Source: Clostridioides difficile (lineage in GTDB: Bacteria; Bacillota; Clostridia; Peptostreptococcales; Peptostreptococcaceae). Taken from it: a stretch of DNA of 64,000 bases. The translations under genes were made by a program, and so were the position numbers. The stretch covers positions 62,001-126,000 of the forward strand of contig JABBZI010000008.1 in the NCBI GenBank assembly GCA_012955965.1. The letters run 5' to 3'. The notes beneath the pieces were generated by a model. The model searched no databases, was not told where the DNA came from, and saw only the letters and a list, made by a program, of their open reading frames with translations. Below, piece by piece: positions 35,508 through 46,075 of the stretch; position 1 is the stretch's first letter, and each line of letters opens with the position of its first letter.

Positions 35508-36758
35508 TTATCTTCCTATGTCTGTTCTATAGTGCATCCCCTCAAAGTTTACTTTCTTTATATTCTCATAAACTTTTTCTGCTGCATCCTTTACTGTAGC
35601 TGATTTTGCAGTTATACCAATTACTCTTCCTCCATTAGTAACTAAATTACCATCAAGCATCTTAGTACCACTGTGGAATACTACTATATCCTCATCCAAG
35701 TTATCAAGACCAGTTATAATTTTTCCTTTTTCATAACTGTCTGGATACCCTCCTGATGTAAGCATAACACATACTGCTTCATCATCACTATAATTTATTT
35801 CTATATCTTTTAATTTATTATCCAATATAGCTTCCATTATCTCATGTAAATCTGTTTCTAATCTAAATAAAACAGATTGTGTCTCAGGGTCTCCAAATCT
35901 TACATTGTATTCAAGTACTTTCTCTCCATCTTCAGTTATCATAAGACCAACAAATAAAATACCTTTAAAATTAAGACCATCTTTTTTGAATCCTTCTAAA
36001 GTTTTTTCTAATACTGTCTCTTTTACTTTATTTGCTAATTCTTCTGTATATATTTCACTAGGAGAAAAAGTTCCCATTCCACCAGTATTTGGTCCTTGTT
36101 CATAATTATTTACTTTCTTATGGTCTTTTGCACTTGCCATAGGAACTATTGTGTCATTATCTACAAATGCCAAGATTGAAGTTTCTATTCCTTTTAAGAA
36201 CTCTTCAATTACTATTTTATCTCCAGCAGCTCCAAACTTCTTATCTGACATCATTTCTTTTAAAGTCGCTATAGCATCTTCTCTATTTTCAGGTATTACA
36301 ACACCTTTTCCAGCAGCTAATCCGTCCGCTTTTATTACTACTGGATATCCAAAGCTATCTATTTCTGATATAGCTTCTTCTAGATCTGTATATTCTTTAT
36401 ATTTTGCAGTAGGTATGTTATGTTTTATCATAAAATCTTTTGAAAAAGCTTTACTTCCTTCAAGTTGAGAACATTTTTTATTAGGCCCAAAAACTCTTAG
36501 ACTTTCCTTTTCAAACTCATCTACTATACCCATAACTAGTGGTACTTCTGGTCCTACTATTGTAAGACCTATTTCATTTTCTTTTGCAAATTTTAAAAGT
36601 TCTTCTATATTAGTATCACTTATATTTACACATTCTGCTACATTTGCAATTCCTGCATTACCTGGTGCGCAATAAACTTTATCTATATTCTTTTCTTTGC
36701 TTAGTTTCCAGCATATAGCATGCTCTCTTCCGCCACCGCCTACAACCAATATCTTCAT
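35508..36758 (-). CDS. purD: Phosphoribosylamine-glycine ligase PurD
   Basis: The 416-residue ATP-grasp enzyme starts MKILVVGGGGREHAICWKLSKE, with ADGLAAGKGVVIP, NTGGMGTFSP and VRFGDPETQ. It makes glycinamide ribonucleotide, the second purine step. It lies 10 bases after purH. Confidence 0.98.
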   Translation of the reverse strand: MKILVVGGGGREHAICWKLSKEKNIDKVYCAPGNAGIANVAECVNISDTNIEELLKFAKENEIGLTIVGPEVPLVMGIVDEFEKESLRVFGPNKKCSQLEGSKAFSKDFMIKHNIPTAKYKEYTDLEEAISEIDSFGYPVVIKADGLAAGKGVVIPENREDAIATLKEMMSDKKFGAAGDKIVIEEFLKGIETSILAFVDNDTIVPMASAKDHKKVNNYEQGPNTGGMGTFSPSEIYTEELANKVKETVLEKTLEGFKKDGLNFKGILFVGLMITEDGEKVLEYNVRFGDPETQSVLFRLETDLHEIMEAILDNKLKDIEINYSDDEAVCVMLTSGGYPDSYEKGKIITGLDNLDEDIVVFHSGTKMLDGNLVTNGGRVIGITAKSATVKDAAEKVYENIKKVNFEGMHYRTDIGR

Positions 36759-36768
36759 AATATCCTCC

Positions 36769-38301
36769 TTAGTGTTTGAAGTGTCTTATTCCTGTAAATA
36801 CCATAACCATATCGTACTTATCACAAGCTTCTATTGAATCTTTATCCTTTATAGAACCACCTGGTTGAACTACTGCTGATATTCCATATTCATGAGCTAA
36901 TGTTACACAATCATCAAATGGGAAAAATGCATCTGATGCTAAAACAGCTCCTGTAAAGTCTTTATCTTTGTTATTTTCAAGAGCATTTTTTAATGCCCAA
37001 ATTCTTGATGTTTGTCCACAACCTAAAGCTAAAGTTTGACCATTTTTGACTATCGCAATTGCATTTGATTTCATATTTTTTACTACTCTCATACCAAATT
37101 CCATATCCTTAAGTTGCTCGTCTGTTGGTTTTGCTTTTGTTACATTCTCACTTTTTTCTGCTAAAATACTATTTCTATCTTGTATTAATAATTTTCCATC
37201 TAAATATTTCATTTCGTATGGTTGTAAACTATCTTCTATCTTAGCTAATTTTAATATTCTTAAATTTTTCTTTTGTTTAAGTACTTCTAAAGCTTTTGGC
37301 TCAAAGTCATATGCTACTACTATTTCTAAGAATATTTCATTTAGTTTTTCTGCTGTAGCTTTGTCTATAGTAGAAGTTATTCCTACTATTCCACCAAATA
37401 TTGAAACTTTATCTGCTTCATAACATTTTGTATATGCTTCAAAAGCATCTTTTCCTAATCCCACTCCACATGAATTAGCATGTTTTATAGCTACTGAAAC
37501 TACTTCTTCGCTATCTTTAAATTCTCTCATTACTTCTAAACATCCATGTAAATCGTTTAAGTTGTTAAAAGAAAGTTCTTTACCGCCTAATTGCTCATAA
37601 TTTAAGATTGGATTTTTTGCATTTGATTGTGAATATAAGAAACCATTTTGATGTGGATTTTCTCCATATCTTAAAGTTTGTTCTTTTTGGAAAGTTAAAT
37701 TTAATATGTCAGGATATGTATCTCCAACTTCTCCAGCAAAATAGCTAGATATTAACGCATCATATCTTCCTGTAGTTGAAAAAGCTTTATATGATAATTT
37801 TTTTCTATCTTCTAATGTCATTGTGTCTGTTTTTAATTTTTCTATTATAGAATCATAATCTTTTATATCTACTACTACTATTACATCTTTATAGTTTTTA
37901 GCAGCAGAACGTATCATAGATGGACCACCAATATCTATGTTTTCTATCATTTCATCATGGCTTTTCCCAGCCTTTAAAGTTCCTTCAAAATCATATAAAT
38001 TTACAGCTACTAAGTCTATTGAATGTATTTTGTGTTCATTCACAGTTTCCACATGAGATTCTTTGTCTCTTTTGTAAAGTATTCCACCATGTATATATGG
38101 ATTTAATGTTTTTACTCTTCCATCTAATATTTCTGGGAAGTTTGTAACATCTTCAACTTGCATTACATTAACTCCATTTTCTTTTAATGTCTTAAAAGTA
38201 TTTCCTGTAGATATAATTTCATAATCTAGCTTGTTTAACTCTTTAGCAAATTCTACTACACCTGTCTTGTCAGTTACACTTATTAAAGCTCTCTTACTCA
38301 T
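36769..38301 (-). CDS. purH: Bifunctional AICAR formyltransferase / IMP cyclohydrolase PurH
   Basis: The 510-residue protein has the IMP cyclohydrolase start (MSKRALISVTDKTGVVEFAKEL, HGGILYKRD) and the formyltransferase part (RYGENPHQ, KHANSCGVG, LASDAFFPFDD, VVQPGGSIKD). It performs the last two steps to IMP. It overlaps purN by 8 bases. Confidence 0.98.
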   Translation of the reverse strand: MSKRALISVTDKTGVVEFAKELNKLDYEIISTGNTFKTLKENGVNVMQVEDVTNFPEILDGRVKTLNPYIHGGILYKRDKESHVETVNEHKIHSIDLVAVNLYDFEGTLKAGKSHDEMIENIDIGGPSMIRSAAKNYKDVIVVVDIKDYDSIIEKLKTDTMTLEDRKKLSYKAFSTTGRYDALISSYFAGEVGDTYPDILNLTFQKEQTLRYGENPHQNGFLYSQSNAKNPILNYEQLGGKELSFNNLNDLHGCLEVMREFKDSEEVVSVAIKHANSCGVGLGKDAFEAYTKCYEADKVSIFGGIVGITSTIDKATAEKLNEIFLEIVVAYDFEPKALEVLKQKKNLRILKLAKIEDSLQPYEMKYLDGKLLIQDRNSILAEKSENVTKAKPTDEQLKDMEFGMRVVKNMKSNAIAIVKNGQTLALGCGQTSRIWALKNALENNKDKDFTGAVLASDAFFPFDDCVTLAHEYGISAVVQPGGSIKDKDSIEACDKYDMVMVFTGIRHFKH

Positions 38302-38887
38302 TTATAAACACTCTCCTACCTTGAAGTTTTAATTTATTTTCACAAAAAAGACTTAAACTCTCTTTTAAAATTCTATGTTCAACTTCTAACACTCTTTTTG
38401 CAAGTGTCTTTGCATCATCATCTTGATTCACCTTAACTACATCTTGCATTATGATTGGCCCAGTATCAGCACCTTCGTCAACAAAATGAACTGTAGCACC
38501 AGTTACTTTAGCTCCATAATCTATAACACCTTGATGAACTCTTTCTCCATAGAATCCAGCTCCACAGAATGAAGGAATTAATGATGGATGTATGTTTATC
38601 ATTTTGTTTCTAAACTCATTAACCAGCTTTGGGCTGATTATTTTTAAATAACCAGCCAAAACTACTAAATCTATTTTATTTTCTTTAAGAATTTCTATTA
38701 TCTTGTCTTCGTTAGTTTCACAAATTGCCTTTATGTTATGATTTTTAGCTCTCTCTAAACCATAAGCATCTTGCTTACTTGAGATAACTACTTTAACTTG
38801 ACCTTTTATTTTTCCAGACTCAGTTCCATCTATAACTGCTTGTAAATTTGTTCCTCCACCAGATATTAAAACTCCTATATTTAACAT
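38294..38887 (-). CDS. purN: Phosphoribosylglycinamide formyltransferase PurN
   Basis: The 197-residue folate-dependent enzyme starts MLNIGVLISGGGTNLQAVID and has MINIHPSLIPSFCG (catalytic His) and TGATVHFVDEGADTGPII. It formylates GAR. It overlaps both purM and purH, showing tight coupling. Confidence 0.97.
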   Translation of the reverse strand: MLNIGVLISGGGTNLQAVIDGTESGKIKGQVKVVISSKQDAYGLERAKNHNIKAICETNEDKIIEILKENKIDLVVLAGYLKIISPKLVNEFRNKMINIHPSLIPSFCGAGFYGERVHQGVIDYGAKVTGATVHFVDEGADTGPIIMQDVVKVNQDDDAKTLAKRVLEVEHRILKESLSLFCENKLKLQGRRVFINE

Positions 38888-39957
38888 AATTCTACACCTT
38901 CATGACTATCTACTACTTCACCAATTATATATGCTTTATCTTCTAATAACTCACTGTATTTTTTATCTACATAAGCAGCATTGTCATTTTCTCTATTGTT
39001 TATAAAGTCTACAACATTGTTAGCATCTTCTTTATTTACTATTAAAACTAGTCCAATACCCATGTTGAAACTTTTATGAAGTTCTCTCTCATCAACAGCA
39101 TTAAAACCTTCTATCATTTTAAATATAGGAGGCTTCTCCCAAGATTTTTTATTAATGTCTAATCCTAATCCTTTAGGTATAACTCTTGTTATATTTTCTA
39201 TAATCCCTCCACCAGTTATGTGAGCTATAGCTTTTATATCATGTTTAGCTAATACATCTAAAGCTAATTTAACATATATTTTAGTTGGTGTTAAAAGAGC
39301 TTCCCCAACTGTCATTCCTAGCTCTTCAACATATTGTTCCATCTTATAGTTGTAAGTTTCTAAAAATATCTTTCTTATAAAAGAAAAACCATTACTGTGT
39401 ACTCCACTTGAAGATATACCAACTAATACATCTCCTGATTTAACATCATTTCCAGAAACAATCTTTTCTTTGTCTGCTATACCTACAGAGAACCCTGCTA
39501 AATCATAATCATCTTCTCCATACATACCAGGCATCTCAGCAGTCTCTCCACCAATTAGTGCACAACCAGACATTTTACAGCCATCTGCAATTCCACCAAC
39601 TATTTTTTCTATATGCTCAGGAACTAATTTCCCAAGAGCTATATAATCAAGGAAAAATAATGGTTTTGCTCCTTGACAAATTAAGTCATTTACACACATT
39701 GCAACTAAATCTATTCCAACAGTATCATGCTTGTCCATTATTTGGGCTATTTTTAACTTAGTCCCAACACCATCTGTAGATGCAAGCAAAACTGGTTCTT
39801 TCATTCCTACAAAATCTTTTAAACTGTATAATCCACTAAAGTTACCTAAATCTCCAACTACATTTCCATCATAAGTTCCTTTTATTTTACCTTTTATAAG
39901 GTCTACTGCTCTATTTCCTTCATCTATATCTACACCTGATTCTTTATATGTTAACAT
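38881..39957 (-). CDS. purM: Phosphoribosylformylglycinamidine cyclo-ligase PurM
   Basis: The 358-residue AIR synthetase has the motifs YKESGVDIDEGNRAVDLIK, GTKLKIA, DLICQGAKPLFFLDYIALGK, GGETAEMPGMY and HITGGGIIENI. It closes the imidazole ring. It overlaps purF and purN by 7 bases each. Confidence 0.98.
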   Translation of the reverse strand: MLTYKESGVDIDEGNRAVDLIKGKIKGTYDGNVVGDLGNFSGLYSLKDFVGMKEPVLLASTDGVGTKLKIAQIMDKHDTVGIDLVAMCVNDLICQGAKPLFFLDYIALGKLVPEHIEKIVGGIADGCKMSGCALIGGETAEMPGMYGEDDYDLAGFSVGIADKEKIVSGNDVKSGDVLVGISSSGVHSNGFSFIRKIFLETYNYKMEQYVEELGMTVGEALLTPTKIYVKLALDVLAKHDIKAIAHITGGGIIENITRVIPKGLGLDINKKSWEKPPIFKMIEGFNAVDERELHKSFNMGIGLVLIVNKEDANNVVDFINNRENDNAAYVDKKYSELLEDKAYIIGEVVDSHEGVELC

Positions 39958-41318
39958 GAAAATAATTCCTCCTTATCAATTTTCTTAACTGGGTATTCTC
40001 CATCAAAACAAGCTTTGCAGAAAGTAGACTTGTGTTCTGCTGCATCTAACATTCCTTCTATATCTAGGAATTTTAGACTATCACATCCAATATATTCTCT
40101 CATTTCTTCTACGTTGTTACTTGATGCAATTAATTTAGAACGATTTGGAGTATCTATTCCATAGTAACAAGAGTAAGCTACTGGAGGAGATGTTATTCTA
40201 AGATGAATTTCTTTTGCTCCTGCTTCTCTTAAAGATTTCACTAATTGTTTAGATGTAGTTCCTCTTACAATTGAGTCGTCTACTAAAATTATAGATTTTC
40301 CTTTTATTATTGTTGAAAGAGGATTTAATTTTATTTTTACTGCTATTTCTCTTTCTTCTTGTGTAGGTTTTATAAATGTTCTTCCTACATATCTATTTTT
40401 AACTAAGCCTTCACTTATTTTTAAACCACTAGCATTTGCATAACCAATAGCTCCTGGCCAACCTGAATCTGGAACTGGAACTACCATATCTGCATTTACA
40501 TTTTCATTTTGAGCTAATCTTTCACCACATTTAATTCTGAATTCATATGCATTTACATTGTCTATAGTTGCATCATTTCTTGCAAAATATATGTGTTCAA
40601 ATATACAACTCTTCTTAACTGGCTTATAATTTTCTGAATAAAAATATGATTTTAATTCTCCATCTTTAACTATTATTATTTCTCCTGGCTCTACATCTCT
40701 TATAACTTCTCCGCCAAGTATATCTATTGCACAATTTTCTGATGCAAATATATATTCATCACCCTTCTTACCAAGTACAAGAGGTCTGAATCCATGTGGG
40801 TCTCTAACTGCAACCAATTCTTCTTGACTCATTATTACAAGAGCATATGCACCTTTGATATAATCCATAGTCATTTTTAAACTTTCTACTATATCACCTT
40901 TGTAATATCTTGCAAGTATATATAAAATCACTTCTGTATCTGAATTAGTTTGGAACATATATCCATCTTCTTCTAACATGTCTTTTAAATAATTTGCATT
41001 AACTAAATTTCCATTATGAGCTATGGCTAATTGTCTTTTTCTACAGCTTCCAACTAAAGGTTGACAGTTAGAAACATGACTTCCTCCAGCTGTTGAATAT
41101 CTAACATGTCCAATACCTATATTTCCTTTTAACTTAGATAGTTCACTTTCCTTAAAAACATCTCCAACTAATCCCATATCTTTTTTGTACTTAATTTCTC
41201 CATCATCTAAAAGAGCTAAACCACAGCTTTCTTGCCCTCTGTGTTGCATAGAATATAAAGAATAATATAGTTCTTTAGTTACATCTTTATTAGAGTAAAT
41301 CCCTAAAACTCCACACAT
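39951..41318 (-). CDS. purF: Amidophosphoribosyltransferase PurF
   Basis: The 455-residue enzyme starts MCGVLGIYSNKDVTKELYYSLYSMQHRGQESCGL, with Cys2 as the glutaminase nucleophile and no long propeptide. The PRPP-binding motif IILVDDSIVRGTTSKQLV and cysteines for an iron-sulfur cluster (STFCKACFDG, CYYG) are present, as in Gram-positive PurF. It is the committed, feedback-inhibited step of purine synthesis. Confidence 0.98.
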   Translation of the reverse strand: MCGVLGIYSNKDVTKELYYSLYSMQHRGQESCGLALLDDGEIKYKKDMGLVGDVFKESELSKLKGNIGIGHVRYSTAGGSHVSNCQPLVGSCRKRQLAIAHNGNLVNANYLKDMLEEDGYMFQTNSDTEVILYILARYYKGDIVESLKMTMDYIKGAYALVIMSQEELVAVRDPHGFRPLVLGKKGDEYIFASENCAIDILGGEVIRDVEPGEIIIVKDGELKSYFYSENYKPVKKSCIFEHIYFARNDATIDNVNAYEFRIKCGERLAQNENVNADMVVPVPDSGWPGAIGYANASGLKISEGLVKNRYVGRTFIKPTQEEREIAVKIKLNPLSTIIKGKSIILVDDSIVRGTTSKQLVKSLREAGAKEIHLRITSPPVAYSCYYGIDTPNRSKLIASSNNVEEMREYIGCDSLKFLDIEGMLDAAEHKSTFCKACFDGEYPVKKIDKEELFSC

Positions 41319-41329
41319 ACATTTGCCTC

Positions 41330-42028
41330 CTATTTATTATTCATTCTTGAAAGTACTTCCGTATAACCTTCTACAAGGTCTCCTAAGTCTCTTCTAAATC
41401 TGTCTTTGTCTAATTTTTCATTTGTGTTTACATCCCAAAGTCTACAAGTGTCTGGTGATACTTCATCTGCTAATATTATGTTTCCTTCTGAATCTTTACC
41501 AAATTCTATTTTAAAGTCAACTAACTTTAGGTTTAATTTTAAGAAAAATGCTTTTAGCAATTCATTTATTTTTAAAGTCTCTTCTCTTAAGAAGTTTAAT
41601 TCTTCTCTAGTTGCTAATTTCATTGCTACTGCATAATCGTCATTTAACATTGGGTCACCATAAGCATCGTTTTTGTAGCTTATTTCAAAGATTGGCTCAT
41701 CGAACACTATACCTTCTTCAAGACCAACTCTTTTGCAAATAGAACCAGCAGCGATATTTCTTACTATTACTTCTAATGGTAAAATCTCTACTTTTTTAAC
41801 TAGCATTTCTCTATCTGATAAACTTTTTATAAAGTGTGTATTTATATTATTTTCTTTTAACATTTCAAAGATTATTGTTGATATCTTATTGTTTAATATC
41901 CCTTTTGAAGATATTTCTGCTTTTTTCTCTCCATTAAATGCTGTTGCATCATCTTTATAATAAACAACATATTCATTTTCATTATCTGTAGAATATACTT
42001 GTTTTGCTTTTCCTTCATATAATAACAT
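41330..42028 (-). CDS. purC: SAICAR synthetase PurC
   Basis: The 232-residue protein starts [33 protein letters not shown], with [11 protein letters not shown] and LVDFKIEFG, typical of PurC. It joins aspartate to CAIR. It is 5 bases after purE. Confidence 0.98.
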   Translation of the reverse strand: MLLYEGKAKQVYSTDNENEYVVYYKDDATAFNGEKKAEISSKGILNNKISTIIFEMLKENNINTHFIKSLSDREMLVKKVEILPLEVIVRNIAAGSICKRVGLEEGIVFDEPIFEISYKNDAYGDPMLNDDYAVAMKLATREELNFLREETLKINELLKAFFLKLNLKLVDFKIEFGKDSEGNIILADEVSPDTCRLWDVNTNEKLDKDRFRRDLGDLVEGYTEVLSRMNNK

Positions 42029-42033
42029 TTCTG

Positions 42034-42510
42034 CTACCCCCTTAAATTCTTGTCGTCTTCTAGCACCTTTTGTGCCATTTCTTCTCTATATGATTTTAAA
42101 TCCTCTTTTAATTTTGGGTATTTCAAAGTCATTATTTGTAATGCCAGTAAGGCTGCATTTAAACCTAAATCTATTGTAACTGTTGCAACGGGTATTCCTT
42201 TTGGCATTTGAACTATTGATAAAAGTGAGTCTAGTCCATCCATAGTTGATGATTTAATAGGTAATCCTATTACAGGAATTAATGTTTGTGAAGCTATTAC
42301 TCCTGGTAAATGTGCTGCCTTACCTGCTGCTGCTATTATTACATCAGTATCATCTTCTATTTCTTTTAGGAATATTGAAAGTTGTTCTGGTGTTCTATGA
42401 GCAGATAATGCTCTTGCTACAACCTCTATTCCATATTTTTCAAGTAGTTTTATCCCTTCTTCTAATTTTGGATAATCTGATTTTGAACCCATAACTACTG
42501 CTACTTTCAT
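42034..42510 (-). CDS. purE: N5-carboxyaminoimidazole ribonucleotide mutase PurE
   Basis: The 158-residue protein has [28 protein letters not shown] and [17 protein letters not shown], the class I PurE signatures. Class I PurE normally works with PurK, which is not in this window. It is first in the pur operon behind GGAGAGGGG, with a palindromic promoter region upstream. Confidence 0.97.
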   Translation of the reverse strand: MKVAVVMGSKSDYPKLEEGIKLLEKYGIEVVARALSAHRTPEQLSIFLKEIEDDTDVIIAAAGKAAHLPGVIASQTLIPVIGLPIKSSTMDGLDSLLSIVQMPKGIPVATVTIDLGLNAALLALQIMTLKYPKLKEDLKSYREEMAQKVLEDDKNLRG

Positions 42511-42554
42511 TAGACTTCCCCTCTCCGTTTATAAGTTATTTTACATTCTAAATC

Positions 42555-42574
42555 ATTCGTATAATTATACGAAT
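42555..42574 (-). promoter_or_regulatory. Perfect 20-bp palindrome with TATAAT box before purE
   Basis: ATTCGTATAATTATACGAAT is a perfect palindrome 45 bases before the purE ATG and contains TATAAT on the minus strand. An operator laid over the -10 box would allow repression of the pur operon. A weaker palindrome, GTTCG-N8-CGAAC, lies at 42662-42679. Neither is assigned to a named regulator. Confidence 0.5.
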
Positions 42575-42829
42575 TATATATATTAAATTTTATATTAATA
42601 TACATATATTATCAACTCTTTTTTGAAATTTTTTAAAAAAAATATTACTTGTGTTTTTTTCGTTCGTTATGTCACGAACTTTTTTCTTTAGTCTTTTATA
42701 AAAACAAAAAATCATTTTTATCTTTTCTAATAAATCTATTTTTTAATAAAAAATAGATTTATTAGAATTTAAATACATAATTTTGCATATCTGTTTTTAA
42801 TTATTTTATATAATTCTATTACTAACATT
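42575..42829. other. Non-coding stretch between purE and the HAD gene
   Basis: Besides the palindromes described for purE, it holds an AT-rich 18-bp perfect stem at 42727-42765 (CTAATAAATCTATTTTTT and its complement, 3-base loop). That hairpin is probably the terminator of the upstream HAD gene; its T run lies inside the stem, so it is not a typical one. No purine aptamer is visible. Confidence 0.5.
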
Positions 42830-43537
42830 TCATTTACTACATACTTTCATAAATAAAGACATTAAATCCTCATACTCTGAAATTACAAAATCAGGCTTAT
42901 AAAGCAATTCTTCTACTACATGACTTCTATGATTCATCCAAATACTCTTCCACCCAGCTTTTTTAGCACCTACTACATCATTTTTATAAGAATCACCTAC
43001 ATAATATGTATTTTCTCTATCTAAATTCATAACATTCTCAGCCATTCTAAAGATATTGATATCTGGCTTAAAAAAACCAACTTCACTAGAAATAAAAATA
43101 TGATTTTTGTCAACCCAGTTTTCAACATTCAACTGCTTTAACTTCATTCTTTGATGTGCTGATGGTCCATTCGTTATGATTCCTATATTAATATTTCTCT
43201 CTTTAGAAAAATTCAAAACTTGCTCAATTTCTGGTATTAAAGTAATTTGTGATTGTTGATATATATACTCATCTTGAAAATTTTGAGCATCCTTTTCTGT
43301 AATAGGATTTCCTAATTCTTCAAAAGCCTTCATTATTCTATATACATGCATTTTCTCAATTGGCATTTTTCCACTCTCAGTCAAATGAAACACCTTGTCA
43401 CTATACTTTCTACTACTTATATATAACTCTTTAACAGAAATACCTTTCACTGAAGAAAACATCTTATCATATGCGATATAAAAAGGTGTCAATTGATTGT
43501 ATAAAGTATCATCTACATCAAAAATTAAATTAATCAA
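42830..43537 (-). CDS. HAD-superfamily hydrolase (YjjG/phosphatase-like)
   Basis: The 235-residue protein has the four HAD motifs: FDVDDTLYN (nucleophile Asp), GIITNGPSAH, lysine in SSEVGFFKPDINIF, and YYVGDSYKNDVVGAKKAGW. A helical cap lies at about residues 15-90. Such enzymes remove phosphate from small molecules such as nucleotides or sugar phosphates; the substrate is unknown. It stands alone, with its own RBS. Confidence 0.88.
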   Translation of the reverse strand: MINLIFDVDDTLYNQLTPFYIAYDKMFSSVKGISVKELYISSRKYSDKVFHLTESGKMPIEKMHVYRIMKAFEELGNPITEKDAQNFQDEYIYQQSQITLIPEIEQVLNFSKERNINIGIITNGPSAHQRMKLKQLNVENWVDKNHIFISSEVGFFKPDINIFRMAENVMNLDRENTYYVGDSYKNDVVGAKKAGWKSIWMNHRSHVVEELLYKPDFVISEYEDLMSLFMKVCSK

Positions 43538-43772
43538 AATATTAGTCCTCCTAAATTTAATAGTGGTAAGTATAAGTCATATTATTTATTTAAAATACTT
43601 GTAGTAACTTCTTTTAAATTATAACATTCTGCATTTTAATTTTTATATCTCTAAAGAAGTAACTCTCTTTCTATATTCAGAATAATACAATAAGACTTTA
43701 GCCACAACTTACAATATTTGAAAATTATTTTTACAAAATTTGTAGCTATATTTTTTTAGTAAATATACAAAT

Positions 43773-43811
43773 AAAAAAGACAGGCTATATTTTTAATTAT
43801 ATAACCTGTCT
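43773..43811 (-). terminator. Terminator after the EAL-domain gene
   Basis: AGACAGG and CCTGTCT form a stem around an AT-rich loop, followed on the minus strand by TTTTTTAT. It ends the gene at 43832. Confidence 0.85.
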
Positions 43812-43831
43812 AGATTTTTTATTTTATATAC

Positions 43832-46075
43832 TTAATCATTAGATATCTTTAAAATTTTTATTTTATTATTCTCATATGTGAACTCTTCAAATTCGGATAT
43901 TAAAAGTGGTTTAGAAAAAACATAACCTTGTATATAATCACATCCTATATTTTTTAGAAACTCTACCTGTTCTAGTTCTTCAATTCCTTCAGCAATTACC
44001 TTCATGCCAAGTCTTCTGCTAAGTTCAATAATAGACTCAATGACTACCTTACCACGTTCTATATTATTTTTACTGATAAAAAATGAGCGGTCCAGTTTAA
44101 TTATATCAACTTTAAAGTCCTTTAATATTCCCAGTGATGAATACCCAAATCCAAAATCGTCTATAGAACATTTAAACCCCTTATCATGAATATCATCTAT
44201 TACATCTACAGATTCTGGATTTTCTAAAAAGATAGATTCTGTAAGTTCTAAATCTATCAGATATGTTGGTACATCATATTTATTACATATAAGTTCATAT
44301 TTTTCTAAGAATGAATTATCATTTAAGTGTTGTCTAGATACATTAACAGAAATCCTCAATACTTCTTTACCTTCTTTTATCCATTTAGAAATCAATTTAC
44401 ATGTCTCCTCAAGTATATATAAATCTAACTTACATATAAATCCACTTTTCTCAAAAAGAGGAATAAAATCACTTGGATAAATTATGCCTTTTTCTGAATT
44501 TTTCCAACGTGCAAGAGACTCTGCTCCACTAATTTTGCCATTTTTTATATCAATTTTCGGTTGCAAACATATAAAAAACTCTTTATCTTCAAGGGCTTTT
44601 TCCATTAAATTTGAAATTTCCTTCTCAGAGATTAATCGTTTTCTTTCTATATCACTATAAAAAGAAAAATCACTTTGATGAGCCTTATTGAAGCTTTTTC
44701 TTGCTGTATTTGCATAGTCTTGTATTGTGATTAAATCTTCACTATGATTTTCAATTGTGTAAATACCTGCTGATATTCTTAAAAAGTACGGATTTTCTCT
44801 ATTCTTATTAAAATAATTTATATCATCTTCTATTTTATACAATAACTCTAAAACTTCTAACACAGGTCTATTTTTAATAAATAAATAGAAAAGGTCTGCA
44901 TCATGACGACATACGAATTCTTCATTTTTAGTAATATTTTTGGATAAAACATTATAAATATGTTTGAGTGTCATATTTCCTTTATCACTACCAAAGCAAT
45001 CATTTATTAACTTAAACTCCTTTATATTTATCGCTATCATCATATAAGTGCTATCTGGTGATTCTGAAATTAAAGGTTTGACCAACATACTAAATTTTGT
45101 TTGGTTAATACCATTCGTTATATTATCTAAATACGCAATATTTTCTATTTGACTTACATATTTTTTTCTTATTGTATATAAAAGCCATGTTATAATCCCA
45201 ATAATACATGTAACTATAAATGTCATTATTATTGTAAAAGAGTTTAACTTATTAAGTTCCCCAAGAACAGCTTCTTCAGGTACTATAAGAACAAAATACC
45301 AATCATTTAAGCCTTTTGTCATTGGATAATAAGTTAATAAACATTTTATATTTTTTGATGAAGTTATTACAATATCTCCTGACCTTTCATTTTTAAAATC
45401 ATTAAGCATATTTTGAGCCCAAGGCTCATTAATGGAATCTTTATACTTATAACTAAGGTCTTTTATTAATTCACTATTTTTGCCTATAAAAAGTGGTATT
45501 CCTTTACTGTTGATAATCTCAATAGTCCCTTCTCCATTAAAATTCTCTATGTTAAGAATATCATTCATACTTTCTTTATCAGAGACACCTATTAAAAGGC
45601 TCGACACCTCATGCCTATCATCAACTATAGGCACAGTATAGAGAACAACACCTAACGACTCTATTACCTCTGAGTATTCTTTACCTTCTATTCCTTTTTT
45701 ATATGAAACAGTATTCTTTAAATCAAATTTTTTTCCGCTTAAAAACTCTGCCTTCCCTTCTAAATCAATTATTCCAATATCATAATACTTATAACTAGTC
45801 TTTCTTTTAGATAAGTACTCATATCGACTATCACCCTCATATTGTTTAATAAAATCTGCCATTATTCTTAAATCAGATAAGATAAATTTTATTTTAGAAT
45901 CAACATTCATTACAATTTGTGTAGATACATCCTTTAAATAGCTTTTAGTTTGTTTATTAGATATATTGTGCAGTTTTATGGTACTGAAAATAATAATTAC
46001 AAGGATTGAAATAATAAGTGAATATAAGATTATAGACAAAACTAAACTATTTTTCTTATACCTTGATAATTTCAT
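43832..46075 (-). CDS. Membrane sensor with degenerate GGDEF and intact EAL domain (c-di-GMP phosphodiesterase)
   Basis: The 747-residue protein has a transmembrane segment near residues 12-32, an extracellular dCache-like region to about 280, a second TM (about 283-302), a GGDEF-like domain and an EAL domain. The GGDEF motif reads RHDADLF, so cyclase activity is unlikely. The EAL domain keeps the metal and catalytic residues: AESLARW, NVSRQHL, LTES, DDFGFGYSSL, KLDRSF and AEGIEE. It probably hydrolyses c-di-GMP in answer to an external ligand. The c-di-GMP-I riboswitches before flgB and at 58 kb are likely targets of such a change. Confidence 0.93.
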   Translation of the reverse strand: MKLSRYKKNSLVLSIILYSLIISILVIIIFSTIKLHNISNKQTKSYLKDVSTQIVMNVDSKIKFILSDLRIMADFIKQYEGDSRYEYLSKRKTSYKYYDIGIIDLEGKAEFLSGKKFDLKNTVSYKKGIEGKEYSEVIESLGVVLYTVPIVDDRHEVSSLLIGVSDKESMNDILNIENFNGEGTIEIINSKGIPLFIGKNSELIKDLSYKYKDSINEPWAQNMLNDFKNERSGDIVITSSKNIKCLLTYYPMTKGLNDWYFVLIVPEEAVLGELNKLNSFTIIMTFIVTCIIGIITWLLYTIRKKYVSQIENIAYLDNITNGINQTKFSMLVKPLISESPDSTYMMIAINIKEFKLINDCFGSDKGNMTLKHIYNVLSKNITKNEEFVCRHDADLFYLFIKNRPVLEVLELLYKIEDDINYFNKNRENPYFLRISAGIYTIENHSEDLITIQDYANTARKSFNKAHQSDFSFYSDIERKRLISEKEISNLMEKALEDKEFFICLQPKIDIKNGKISGAESLARWKNSEKGIIYPSDFIPLFEKSGFICKLDLYILEETCKLISKWIKEGKEVLRISVNVSRQHLNDNSFLEKYELICNKYDVPTYLIDLELTESIFLENPESVDVIDDIHDKGFKCSIDDFGFGYSSLGILKDFKVDIIKLDRSFFISKNNIERGKVVIESIIELSRRLGMKVIAEGIEELEQVEFLKNIGCDYIQGYVFSKPLLISEFEEFTYENNKIKILKISND

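Noticed and set aside
42662..42679. PurR box before purE
   Set aside because: GTTCG-N8-CGAAC resembles parts of the Bacillus PurBox, but arm order and spacing differ, so no named regulator is assigned.
42540..42829. Purine riboswitch before purE
   Set aside because: The conserved aptamer elements seen at guaA are absent; only palindromes and an AT-rich hairpin are present.
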